DNA of 64,000 bases from Sisyra terminalis (lineage: Eukaryota > Arthropoda > Insecta > Neuroptera > Sisyridae), in contig OY292278.1 in assembly GCA_958496175.1 (NCBI GenBank), positions 12,028,001 to 12,092,000 on the forward strand. Reading direction: 5' to 3'. The first letter of the stretch is position 1. Each line of letters opens with the position of its first letter. Below the pieces are notes generated by a model. The model made no database searches. It saw only the letters and a list, made by a program, of their open reading frames with translations, and had not been told where the DNA came from. A program made the position numbers and the translations under genes. This document shows, piece after piece, positions 47,601-59,239 of the stretch.

Positions 47601-48370
47601 AATAGGCTTTTACATATATTTTTTCAGGCCCTTGATTTGTGGGATATTCTCCTTGTTGAGCTTTAATTATTGACGAGTATCATTCCTTGTGGATTCATTT
47701 ATGAATGCAATAAACAATTCTTCTTTGGTAGTGTGCAATTTAGATAATTTGTTGACTTAATTTTCACAAACTAATGGACCCAATTTCAACAAAAAAACAT
47801 AGAAAATATAGTGTGTATACAATATATAGGATATATTGGGGTCCAATTTATGTAGTATAATTTAATATAATAATATATAAAAACCATACCATAAACATAA
47901 ATTTGAACAGAAGTTCAAACAAAAATATTCGTGATGTATTACCCAGTTACGTATTTCGATTGCCAAGCAATCTTCTTCAGTGGTCATCAAGTAGTTTGGA
48001 TCACTCCGTAACTGCTTTGTTGAACTGGGCAATACGTCACAAATATTTTTGTGACTGAACAATGATTATTTTTAACAAGGTTAAAGCGATTATTTGCGGT
48101 ATGAAAGAATTCATTGTAATAATTGTTTGTATTTTGATATTAATACAGAATTGGCTATGATATTTCAGAACGCCTGAGGAAGGCTCAATAACCGGGCCGA
48201 AATGTCACGTATGTAATAAATAGTTTTGACTGATTATTATTTGATCCTAGTCCTCTGAATATTTTTACCAATTTATCATTATCGAGGATCTGAAACTCTA
48301 CAATAATAACAAATATTTTTGTTTGAACTTCTATTCAAATTTATGTTTATGGTATGATTTTTATATATTA

Positions 48371-50780
48371 CTAGCTGATCCCCGCGACTTCGTCTGCGTA
48401 ACATAGGTGTAGATTATATTTTCATTTTAAATTTGCTATCTGTAGTGGCATATGAAAATTATTATTGTTCTTATTTCTTTTACGAAAAACATAATCATAC
48501 TCAAAAACACTATTTTGTCAACTTTAAAAAGACACATTTAATAAACTGTTACTTAGAATAAAATAGTTGTATATAATGATCAATTAATTTTCAAAAAATA
48601 TTTATAAATATCTAAAAAGAGTATGTTCAATTGCGTATACCTACGATAGGTAAACCTACCGTGATCCAATTAATCCGTAAATCAATCACCATCTGCATAA
48701 ATAAAAACTATCGTTAAGTTCAATAAAGTCAGGCATAATTGTGACTTAAAACAGTCAAAAGTTGTCACAACACTCGCCTAGATATTTCGAATATTAGTAG
48801 AAATCCCATTTCATTGTTTCAACTTTTACACTACTGAAATGTACAAAGCTACGGCGAAATTAAAATTTGTTCAAATGCATGAAACCCAGTTCCTCCATAA
48901 TAAAGTATAACCATTGTGTATCTATGCACTTATAAAAATAACTGAATTTCAACTATATAATTAAACCATTTTCTTTCAATTCGCCGAATGTCTCGCTATT
49001 CGATATTCGCTCATTAATGTATTTATTTGTGATTACGTATATCGGATTTTCAGGTTTACAATATGTGAAAGTCAAAAAACGTAATGCTCACTTTTGAACT
49101 TAACCTTTTTTAGGTATATATATTAGAGTTTAAATTTTAAAGCAGATCCTACGTTTTTGTTTCTAATAATAAACCAACATTGTTTTATTTTAAGCGATAA
49201 AACGTTTCGTCTATAACGAATGATAATTAAATTTGAAATTTCGATTGTTTATTACACGTTTTGCCGTACAAACTTTGCCACCATTTTTCACTCTTTTAGA
49301 GGAGGAATTATCTTTCTTAATATATATCTACATCGCATAAGAAAAACAGTTTACAAATTTCATCGACACAAATATGACTTTATATTGGAAAATACAATGT
49401 AAAACGTAAAAAATTATGACCTTCTTTATTTTGATTATTATGACTAAAAAGCAATTCAATTTCGCACATTTGGACGTTGTATAACAAAAGTGTTGGAAAT
49501 AGACAGAAAGCGTGGAAGGAAATTCGAATATTTTATTTATTTTCAATAACAATAATTGATTTTCAAATTTTTCTAAATACCGAAGAAAAGTTGGTTTGGA
49601 AGATTTTATTTTTTAATTGATAATGAAATATATCACAAAAAATTACTCCCTTAATGTTAAATAATTGCTCCAGGTCACAATCATTGGTTCAGAAAAATTA
49701 GATTTTAAAAAAGTTTGATTGTTGAAAAACAAACAAAAATTAAAAACTGCCTCTTTGGTATTTGGTATAAGTACCTACTACCTAAACTTTCATTCTAATT
49801 AAGTGAAATGACGTTATTTAAAATGCTGTAGTTAAAATGATATAACAAAAACAAAAACTTATTATTAATTATTTATTTATTTATTAATTGAACTTATTAA
49901 ATTCAAAATTTTGATTGTTGATTTAACTCTACAATTAACTTTACATTTTCTCATACAAACTTAGTCACCCCCTTTTAATCTTTTAGGGTACGAATTTTCA
50001 AAAAAAAATACTTATTAGATGTCTACTTCTTATAAGGAATACATCGAATATTAAAATTTCAACAGTCAAAGGGGATATATAAATACAGAATTTGATGTAT
50101 GCTAGGTTTTAAAAACTGATTTACTTTAAGTTTTATTGCTATTATTATTATTACAACTACTATTATTACTTTTTTTCGTTAATTTTTCCTTATTGACCAA
50201 TTCTAAGGGTCTATTTACAACAATTTTGTAAAAAAAAAAATAAAAAAAAAAGTTTACTGTAAGGTTCGAACCCACGTCTTTATAATTAAGAGCAACAGAA
50301 TGTTAGATAAGTAAACCATTACGCTATTAACATCAACTACGAATTGTATGTATATAAAGATTTATATTTCAAAGAGGCATTTTTTTAAAATTTAAATTGA
50401 ATTTACTGTGCTTTTTATCAATTCAACTAAAATATTTTTACAGATTATTTTCTAACTTTAAATTACCTTTCCAATGATATATAACTCACCTGTCTAGTGT
50501 AAAACTTTCTGTTTTCATCCCTAGGGAATACCTTCCCTTAATATTTTTTTGGAATGATAAGTAGCCTATAGTCTGTGGGAAATTGTGTTGTATCTTAATA
50601 CCAAATTTCATTAAATTCGGTTGTTCCATTCTTTAGTTAAATCGGGACACACAGACAGACAGACAGACAAAAATTTTAAAAATGTTAAATTTGGAATAAG
50701 GGCCTCTTGAAACAAATATTTACCCTAAAATTGGGTTCAAAATCGAAATGTACAGACAGACGTAAGAATTTTATATATTA
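48371..50780 (+). repeat. LINE-like non-coding repeat (copy ii, longest)
   Basis: It begins CTAGCTGATCCCCGCGACTT and ends, after GGGACACACAGACAGACAGA, with TTTTATATATTAG. TTATATATTA at 48361-48370 and 50771-50780 may be its target duplication, although similar sequence is usual at the end of such repeats. No reverse transcriptase frame was seen. It shares blocks with 45085-45955, 55659-56395 and 63640-64000. Confidence 0.6.
50258..50335 (-). other. tRNA-like segment inside the LINE-like repeat
   Basis: The minus strand has TAGCGTAATGGTTTAC (A-box-like) and, about 45 bp on, GTGGGTTCGAACCTTAC (a T-arm with a perfect B box). The acceptor stem does not pair well and the anticodon arm is unclear, so it is not called as a tRNA gene. 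The equivalent part of copy i lacks it. Confidence 0.4.
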
Positions 50781-51014
50781 GTATAGATTATATTAAATTA
50801 TACTACATAAATTGGACCGCAATATATCCTATATATTGTATACACAGTATAACTGTTCAAAGTCAGCGAAAAAATCTTATTTTGATAGAAAATATAAGTT
50901 AAACACAAATTCCTTGACTTTTCAGACCAAACTTCGTTTTTTGTCTGGCCTTATTTATAAAAAAAACTTCTCGACTAAAGATTTGGATCAATTTTGTGAA
51001 AAAAGCTGAACAAA

Positions 51015-52105
51015 TTTTTACATAATATGCTTGTTATTGATGGACATCCTTTACATCTTCTCCATTCTAAATACTAATCAAATGATAAGGAAGTACAAAA
51101 TATCCAGAATTTTAAACTCAGTTATCATGTCGTGATACCGAGTACTAGTTTTGCTCCAAAAATTTGCCTAAATTTGCCCCAATGATATCTCCAGCCCCAG
51201 TGATCCGATATAGATGCATTTATTTTCGATAATTTTATGTAGGTTTTCTAAAATCCAAAATGAAGCAATTTTTTTTTATTTTGCTCGAAAATTCTGTATT
51301 TACTTTTGAAGTTTTGTTTAATAATAAAAATTCATTGTTATGTCGTGTAGTGCTCTATTTTTACCGATTTTTTTGATTCGTAATCTTTTCCCACAAATTA
51401 TCCTTTAAAATTCAAAACTAGCTTGTTAACTCTTAACCAATGGTTTGATTTAAAATAAGATCCCTGGACAATTCTTTGAATTCAATTGGGCTAGTGGATT
51501 TAGATATCTGAGTAAAACTTTGTATATTTTTTTTTTGTTCAAATCTACTACTAATCACCCATTTTCCCCCTCGTAGCCATTAAGTAGTAATATCTAAACA
51601 AACTTCAATAATCATTCAAAATGCAACGTGCATTTTTCCAACATCTCATACATTTCGTGAAATTGACATCATTTTTATATCTGCCGTATATTTGTTTAAT
51701 AAAAATAACATGTACTCATAGTTGAAAAAAGGACCTTTGATACTAAGCAATGATATATGGTAAACGTACCAATGTATCAGAGTCCTTATTTATTTTTTCA
51801 ACAAATACATTATCTTTTTATCTGTAAAAACGCATACTGATGCTTTATTTTATTATCAGTATTTTGTTTCTTTATTAAGATTTCCCCAGTTACAATTTAA
51901 AGTTTTTACTAGTTAAGGGATATGACACACTAGATAACGCAATGTAGCGATCAAAGTTCTAAAATTGTAATAGTTATGATAAAAAATTAAATTGATCTTT
52001 GAATTAAACCCTATAATCAGATAGAACACAATGATCAAATGCGAAATAGTGTTAATGTGTTCTAGAATTTAAAACTTATATTAATTCATTAAGTATTATA
52101 TTCAT
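51015..52105. other. AT-rich non-coding stretch
   Basis: No gene or repeat family was recognised. Confidence 0.5.
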
Positions 52106-52113
52106 AAGTATTA

Positions 52114-53104
52114 GGGTGATTTTTTTTTTGACTTTTTTTTTTTGGTCCCATCGTGAAATTTTGTTGGAAATATCAAAAAAAAATTCTCTGAAAGTTTGAG
52201 CCCTTAATATTAATTTTAAGTCCTCGACCAAGACGTGTAAAGATTTCCCATTGAAAATACACGGAAACTCTGATTTTTTATTTTTAAATTTCTATATCTC
52301 AGCAGCATTTCATGGGATCGCTTTTACCGAAAATGTTTTTTTTTTTCAGAATTAAACGCTCTACAAAAGTGCCCATTGCGACAAAGTCGTAACTCACACC
52401 GGTGAGGTAGTACGGGCCACTGAACCTGATTTTTCCATAAAATTCGCGTTTTTTTTGCATTTATCTCGTAAATAACAAGAGCTACGGAAAAATTATAAAT
52501 GAAAAACTTGTAGAGGATTTGATTTCCTACAAAAAAGGTCTTGTAGACCAAATCGCTAAGATCAATATTAAAAGAGATATTAAGCCGAGATTAACGAGAT
52601 ATTGATTTAAACTTTAAATCAATTATCGGCAAAAATTTCACAGAAAAATCAATTCAAGGCTTAATATCTCGTTTAATATTGATCTTAGCGATTTGGTCTA
52701 CAAGATCTTTTTTGTAGGAAATCAAATTCTCTACAAGTTTTTTCGTAGCTCTTGTTATTTACGAGACAAATGCAAAAAAAAACGGGAATTTTATGGAAAA
52801 ATCAGGTTCAGTGGCCCGTACTACCTCACCGGTGTGAGTTACGACTTTGCCGCAATAGGCACTTTTGTAGAGCGTTTAATTCTGAGAAAAAACCATCTTC
52901 GGTAAAAGCGATCCCATGAAATGCCGCTGAGATATAGAAATTTAAAAATAAAAAATCAGAGTTTCCGTGTATTTTCAATGGGAAATCTTTACACGTCTTG
53001 GTCGACGACTTAAAATTAATATTAAGGGCTCAAACTTTCAGGGATTTTTTTTTGTTGGTATTTCCAACAAAATTTCACGATGGGACCAAAAAAAAAAATC
53101 ACCC
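52114..53104. mobile_element. F1 palindromic element, copy 2 (long form)
   Basis: 991 bp flanked by TA on both sides. The ends GGGTGATTTTTTTTTTG and AATCACCC are inverted. Both arms run about 460 bp and include the inner segment (CTCGTAAATAACAAGAGCTA, then AGACCAAATCGCTAAGATCA) in inverted duplicate. The unique centre is only about 70 bp. It looks closest to the ancestral form of the three copies. Confidence 0.9.
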
Positions 53105-53109
53105 TAATA

Positions 53110-53825
53110 AGTATATATTTTCACAGCTAAACTACTAGACACTTTATAATGAATTTGAATTTCCTATAATTTTTAGTCTTACAAGTATACATTTCACTAA
53201 AAAAATAAGTCTCCGGTTATAGCATTGTTCAACATTCAACCCCTATTTAATTATGAGGGTTACTGACTTAAAATTAAAATTAAACTTCTAAGAAAAATAT
53301 TTCAAACCATTTCTCAAAAAAATCATTTAAAGTTTATTTTTATGTCTTACTCTACAACACTAAAATCACATATCCAAAGACATAGGGCATTGTTGGATAG
53401 AATAAAAGTGTGTTGAATGCTATTTATAACTACAACACAATACGGACATTGACATTTGAAATACAAGGAATACCTACTTGTGCAAAGTGCATTAAAATAA
53501 GTGCAATGCCAGCTCTAAGTATATACAGATTCAAGTGTTTCAAAATGTAAATAAATCATTTATTACAACACTAATTGTTTATTTCATTGCGTCTTACGAA
53601 ATCAATTTGCCAATATTAGTACTTACCATTATCAATCACAAACGTTAAGTGCTTCCTATTTTCAACAACAATAATTTCTTGATTGACGTTCATTGTTTCT
53701 TATCATTCAAATGGCTTGAGACTATTTGTATGTTTTTATTAATATTAGTATAAATATAATTTACAAAAGCGAAAATTTTCCGTCTACAGGGTTGCATTGT
53801 ATCCAATATGTGAAGATACAAAGAA
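53110..53825. other. AT-rich non-coding stretch
   Basis: No gene or repeat family was recognised. Confidence 0.45.
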
Positions 53826-53834
53826 GTGTTAGAC

Positions 53835-53999
53835 CAAGGTTTATAAAATACACAGGTGGCCTCATGGTGGCTACGTGATGGATACGTGACGTATCCAGAA
53901 GAAATTCGTATATATCTTCAGACTGATGGATTTTAAAATTCTTCGTATGACGTCATTTTTTTTTTCTAATGAAGCAACCTGTGTAATTTACAAACCTTG
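53835..53999. mobile_element. 9-bp-TSD MITE (Mutator-like), copy 2
   Basis: Starts CAAGGTTTATAAAATACACA and ends GTGTAATTTACAAACCTTG. It is flanked by GTGTTAGAC and GTGTTCGAC, a 9-bp duplication with one change. The inside carries TGGATACGTGACGTATCCAG. Confidence 0.88.
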
Positions 54000-54147
54000 G
54001 TGTTCGACAGGGGACTACCATATAACACGAAAATCGTTACAGAACTATCCGAAAGGGGGCCAAAATAAATGGAATATTTATAAACAATATAAGATAGTTT
54101 TGACCTAATCGAAAGAATAGCTGTAAAGTCTAATGTATACTCTAACA

Positions 54148-54370
54148 CATTGTTTCTTAACCTGTGGTCCTCGGACCCCTGGGAGTCCGCAAGCCTATGT
54201 TTGGGGGTCCGCGGTCCCATTTGAAAAAGTTTGTTTTTTGTGTTTTAATTTAATGAAGGAATACTAAAATATAATATTGTCCGAAAATTGCACCGTTTTC
54301 ACTCAGGAGTTCTAGGCATTATGTTTGATGTCCTTGGGGGTCCGCGGCTGAAAAAGGTTAGGAACCGCTG
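54148..54370. mobile_element. hAT-type MITE, family H1 copy 2
   Basis: Same ends as 39555-39771 (CATTGTTTCTTAACCTGTGG to GGTTAGGAACCGCTG). The flanks CTCTAACA and CTCTTACA form an 8-bp duplication with one change. Just downstream, DKMGLEVNTTKTIILS (about 54390-54437) may be a LINE reverse-transcriptase scrap. Confidence 0.85.
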
Positions 54371-54624
54371 CTCTTACAGAAGAAGTGACAAAATGGGTTT
54401 GGAAGTTAACACCACAAAAACTATAATTCTCAGTAGAAATCCGTAAGAAACTGACGTCACAAATACCCTAATAGATCACCCAAAAAAAATAGGATTTAAA
54501 TATCCAAGGCAGGTTTTTCCAATACGAAAATGTTTTTAAGCTATCCATTTTTGACTTTAGTGGTACCCGTTTTTTATAATATAGTAGCTGAACCCGCCAG
54601 ACGTTGTCTTGCCAGTCTATATAT

Positions 54625-54883
54625 GCGCCGTTTATTTTGAAAGTGAGTTAAATCCATTTCAAGAACAATCCCTATAGTATTATCATTTTTAACCATAGAA
54701 ACATAAGATACTAAGAAGGAGGGAATAATTGGCGTTTTTGCTAACAACTAAAATGAAATCAGTAATTTCTGAAAACTTAGCAGTTAAATAGTTAACATAC
54801 TTTGTTCTAGTTACAAGAAGAAGAATCACCATATAGACTGTCCTTGAAATGGACTTACGCCACTTTCAAAATAAACGAGTCAT
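54625..54883. mobile_element. F3 MITE, copy 2
   Basis: Ends GCCGTTTATTTTGAAAGTGA and CACTTTCAAAATAAACGAG. It is closely similar along its length to 2054-2311. The sequence on its left (TAGCTGAACCCGCCAGACGT) looks like a fragment of a CTAGCTGA.CC-type repeat. Confidence 0.8.
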
Positions 54884-55300
54884 ATAATATTCTTCTTAAT
54901 GCTACTTTTATTATTCATAACTAAACGTAAATACTAAAATGGTATCCCTATTTCTGAAGAAATATTAGTTAAATTAAATTACAAAGTTTCTATCAAATCA
55001 AAAAAGCTGTCTTTAAATTAGAACCAAAAGTAAAACCAGAATTAAATAATGGTACAACTATTTAAATTGGACTTCTTTGTGACCTTTATACCTTTTTTTG
55101 GCGAAACACTAAGATGTAACTGAAAACAAAATATTATCGTAATCGATAAACCTGTTCTTCAATCGGACGAAAGAATGCAGGTAGGCAGAAATTGAAATTC
55201 AAATTATCAACCTTTGTAACATAATGATCAATATTGTGAGCAAAACTAATAAAATTCCAAGCTGGTGTAAAATTTGCAAATATTCTACCTGCTCTCAACT

Positions 55301-55533
55301 GATGATATGAAATAACATAGTGAATGCATGAAGGTCAAAATGTGAGAAAAATGCAAATTTAAAGGTGTCACTAATGGATTCAGAAACAGGTGTTAATGTG
55401 ATTTTAATTGACAACAAATAATAAATGTCTCAAACTGGTTTCAGATTCCTTAAACGATATATTTAAAGCTGCCATTCTCTCGTAAACATTCAAGCTGGCC
55501 TTCAAGCGTTTACTATGTTATTTCATATCACCA
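55301..55533. repeat. Foldback with ~38-bp arms
   Basis: GATATGAAATAACATAGTGA.. at the left and its inverse ..TACTATGTTATTTCATATCA at the right, each continuing into a GAAGGTC/GGCCTTC match. The interior was not recognised. Confidence 0.6.
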
Positions 55534-55658
55534 TAAGGGTTGTTTGCATTCCATACAAGGTAACAAGTAAACTGGTTTCGGACTTAACGTGTGGAGTCCA
55601 TACTGACAAAAGTCATAATAAAAATTAAAAGTAATTCAATCTTTATTTTACCCCTTAC

Positions 55659-56395
55659 TAGCTGATACCCGCAACTTCGTCTGCGTGACGTTTATAATGG
55701 TATTATTTTCTTTTAAAACTTTAATGTATAAGACCAATAGCTCACCCAAATAAAATATTTCTTATTAATTAAAATAAATCGTACACAAATTAACACGCAC
55801 TGCGTTGTAATCAAGAGGTTGTAATACATAATAAATGCAGAATGAAATGTCTAAATAAAACCAAAATATGAATTAATTAAATTATTCATTTCACACATAA
55901 ATTTAAAAATAAAAATGTCAAAATCAAACGGTTAATATGCGTTTTTCAAAACAAATCACAGCCATCAATGATTACAAATAATATACAGTATAATCTCACT
56001 AATTCAGCACTTCGATAGACCGGCCCATCCAATAATCCGGCACCCTCCGCCCACGCCTCCCTCGCCCCTCTATATCTGTGCGCTCTATGAAATGCTTTAT
56101 TTTATTCATTACCTATGACTTTTTCACTATAATCCAGTAATCCGAACATTCCAGTAATCCGGCACCCTCCGGTTTTTAATAGAGCCGGATTAGTGAGATT
56201 ACACTGCATAGGTAAGTATGCGTAAAAAATTTCTGAAGTATCGAGAGACACCCTAATCTCTTAGAGGTATGAAATATATTTTACGTCCGATTCTTATGCC
56301 TACCGAATATACATAAACAATTTCATGAAAATCGGTTCAGCCGTTTCGTAGGAGTTTGATTACAAATACCGTGACATGAGATTTTTATATATAAG
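55659..56395 (+). repeat. LINE-like non-coding repeat (copy iii)
   Basis: It begins TACTAGCTGATACCCGCAAC and ends with AAAATCGGTTCAGCCGTTTC, AGGAGTTTGATTACAAATAC and TTTTTATATATAAG, the classic 3' layout of these repeats. It is interrupted by a pogo-type MITE at 55986-56206. Confidence 0.6.
55986..56206. mobile_element. pogo/Tigger-type MITE
   Basis: The ends CAGTATAATCTCACTAATTC and CGGATTAGTGAGATTACACTG-type are inverted, with TA on the left flank. The inside has repeated TAATCCGGCACCCTCC blocks. It is non-coding. Confidence 0.7.
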
Positions 56396-56459
56396 AAGAA
56401 GCACATGGAATTCCTTCTCTAACAAAAAGAAACAAAAACCTTTTTCATGAAAACTTCTT

Positions 56460-56700
56460 CGAAAGTGAACAGAAGTACAAACAAAAATATTCGTGACGTA
56501 TTACCCAGATACGTATTTCGATTGCCAAGCAACCTTCATCAGTGGATCACTCCGTAACTGCTATCCAAACTACTTGATGACCACTGATGAAGATTGTTTG
56601 GCAATCGAAAAACGTATCTGGGTAATACGTCACGAATATTTTTGTTTGAACTTCTGTCCAAATTTATGTTGGTGATATGATTTTTATATATTATTATTTT
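56460..56700. repeat. F2 palindromic copy with two hammerhead-like arms
   Basis: The left arm (AACAGAAGTACAAACAAAAA, then TACCCAGATACGTATTTCGA) and right arm (GGTAATACGTCACGAATATT, then TTTTTGTTTGAACTTCTG) are inverses. Each carries the CTGATGA / GAAA motif on opposite strands. The short centre contains ATCACTCCGTAACTG. Confidence 0.7.
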
Positions 56701-56794
56701 TCGAAAGTATTTGTAAGAGTATAAAGGGATGAAAATTCGTGAGAATTGTTTCTTCATTAGCCAAAACTTCCCTTAATTTTCTGATAGTCTAGTG

Positions 56795-57213
56795 TAGTGG
56801 TTCTCAATCCTATGCCCGCGGGCACCATGCTGCCGGTCAACAATACCGGTTAACAATACAATGTTATGAAAAAAAAATATAATATTTAGTAATTAAACAG
56901 AGAAATACGAGAAAAGAGAAAATAATTGCATCGTTTTTATTTCCCTGGATGAAATTTGCATCTTCTTAAGGACTTAGTGTAATTTGGTTTGTCTACGTCT
57001 TTGTAATAACGCCCTCTAGTAATGCATTCTCTAAATTACCAGAATTTCTATATTTTTTTGTAATTTTATTTATGAAACGAAATAATTTTTGAGCATTAAC
57101 AGTATGTATTAATCGCTATGTCCAATTGTAAGTATACCTTGAAAAAAGAAATGGTGCCACCTGACCGGCTTTTTACAATAAGCTCTTGAGAGCAAAAAAA
57201 TTCGGGACCCCTG
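56795..57213. mobile_element. Probable hAT-type element remnant
   Basis: The ends TAGTGGTTCTCAATCC and GGGACCCCTG are hAT-like. The flanks GTCTAGTG and GTTTGGTG agree at six of eight bases. CCGCGGGCACCATG lies at the left and GGTGCCACCTGACCGG at the right. Confidence 0.55.
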
Positions 57214-57219
57214 GTTTGG

Positions 57220-58265
57220 TGGATAGCAAATTTTGGTAGTGTATTTTCTGGTCTATAAAAAGTAATTTCGAGGAATTGCAATAGCTTTCCATAGGTAATT
57301 GATTTGTTGACGAGAAAAATAAAAATAAAATGCGTTTAGCTGCTTATTTGTCATTCACCTTATAATCTGCAAAGCTTTTCAAGAATACTATGCAAGCCAG
57401 TAGAGGGAGTGAAGCCTTTCATTTAATTTCATATGTGTAAGTAATCTACTTAATGAAGAATATCTACTAATTGGGAAAAAAAAATCATTTATATATGAAA
57501 AATTAGAAGAAAAATGTTTCCATTAATTAAGCTTTAGAGTTTACTACTACTTAAGGGTCGCAAAAATTTGTCTAAAATGTTTCACAAACGTTTCTAAAAC
57601 TACAATAACATAAAAAATTATAAACAAATAAATCAATATTTGTGGTAACAACTAACAATACTGTGGTTTACAACATAAAAATTATAATTTTATGTTTTTA
57701 AAAAAATTTTAATCTATAAACCCACGAACCATTTAAAATTTTTAGTTGCACAATTAGTAGTTGGGTTGCATGCTTATTCGTATATCCTCTCTGGATTATA
57801 ATCATTGTCCACATGCAACTACAATTAAATGACAAATTGCAACAATTAAACACTGTTATTTTACCTCAAATATCTCAATTATAATTATTGGTATTTGCAA
57901 ATATCAAAAAAAATAAATCTAAAAATTTGGTTGACAAAATCCTCGGCTGGATGAACCAATTAACCAAATTTCTGTTTTTCAAAGTTTGCAGACATAATTT
58001 GTTATTTTTGTAATGTTTTTGTTGAAATTGTTTTGAAAAACATTTCACCATTTGCATCATAAAAAGATTTATTATTTAGATAAGGAAAAGTATCAATTTT
58101 CGAAATTTGATCAGTAATTTTAACCCGCTACTATTTACCAGAAAGATATATATGTTGTGGTGACCTATACGGAAGAATCTTGACTCTTGAGGATACATTT
58201 AAAAGCACCAGCAGGTTTATAGGTCAGCTTCAGGATGACCTGGGAATGTAGGAAAGTCTTTAATG
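57220..58265. other. AT-rich non-coding stretch
   Basis: No gene or repeat family was recognised. Confidence 0.45.
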
Positions 58266-58287
58266 ATTTGGTTATTAGAAATAAATT

Positions 58288-59185
58288 AACGTGGGATAAG
58301 TGCCCAACTAGAACATCATGATATCAGACATTAAGGATCTGAAACACTATTTAATGGTTCACGACTAACGCTGGGGTCATCCAATCTCCAATGAAAGATT
58401 AATATAAGTTTATTAAAAAAATGCTCTCTGGAGATTAAAATATATCAAATATATCAAGAAGGTAAAAATATATCAAGAGAATAAAGAGATCTTCCCCAAA
58501 TCGAACAGTTGAAATTTTAAAACTAGCAAAAACTCAAATCCAAGTGGAAATTAATTTTATAACTGGCTACTGGGAATTGAAGAAACACTGATAATATAAC
58601 AGATAATATAACAAATAATAATAAAAAAAATATTTTCCACGTGTTGGTGGAATCCAGCACTCTACTTATGTGGGCACTTAAAGAAATGAAGGAAATCGAT
58701 TCCAATTCTAAAGTAATTACAAGGCGCCTTATGGTATACCAAATATTAACGTGGGATAAGTGTCCAACTAGAACATCATGATATCGGACATTAATGATCT
58801 AGAGCACTATTTATTGGTCCACGACTAACACTGGGGTCATCCAATCTACAATGAAAGATTAATATAGGTTTATTAAAAAAATGCTATCTGTAGATTAGCA
58901 CAAAGGGTAAAAACATCCAGAGAATAAAGAATCCTTCCCTAAATTGAATAAGGGAAATTTGAAAACTAGCAAAGTCAAATCAAAGTGGTAATGAATTTTA
59001 TAACTGGCTACTGGGAATTGAAGAAACACTGATAATATAACAGATAATATAACAAATAATAAAAAAAATAACTATTTTCCACGTGGTGATGGAATCCAGC
59101 ACTCTACTTATGTGGAAACTTAAAGAAATGAAGAAAATCTATTCCAATTCTAAAGTAATCACAAGGCACCTTATACCAAGTACTT
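58288..59185 (+). repeat. Tandem duplication of a ~460-bp unit, possibly LINE-derived
   Basis: Units 58288-58747 and 58748-59185 both begin AACGTGGGATAAGTG.CCAA and share CACGACTAAC.CTGGGGTCAT and ACTGGCTACTGGGAATTGAA. In unit 1 the frame ILKLAKTQ..INFITGYWELKKH resembles the segment after the RNase H domain of Jockey-type LINEs. Stops follow, so it is not functional. Confidence 0.6.
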
Positions 59186-59239
59186 GGTGTAAAATAGGTG
59201 AAATTGGTACTCAGGAGTAACTAATACTCCTTAAAATCT

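Larger units (their letters stand above)
47811..50885. mobile_element. F2 element split by a LINE-like insertion
   Basis: The left part (47811-48370) has TGTATACAATATATAGGATA, GTCCAATTTATGTAGTAT and the inverted hammerhead-like motif. The right end (50785-50885) has CTACATAAATTGGACCGCAA and CAGTATAACTGTTCAAAGTC. Between them lies 48371-50780. Near 48173-48215 a second motif of the same design occurs: CTGAGGA, a GGCTC/GGGCC stem, then GAAA. Confidence 0.65.
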
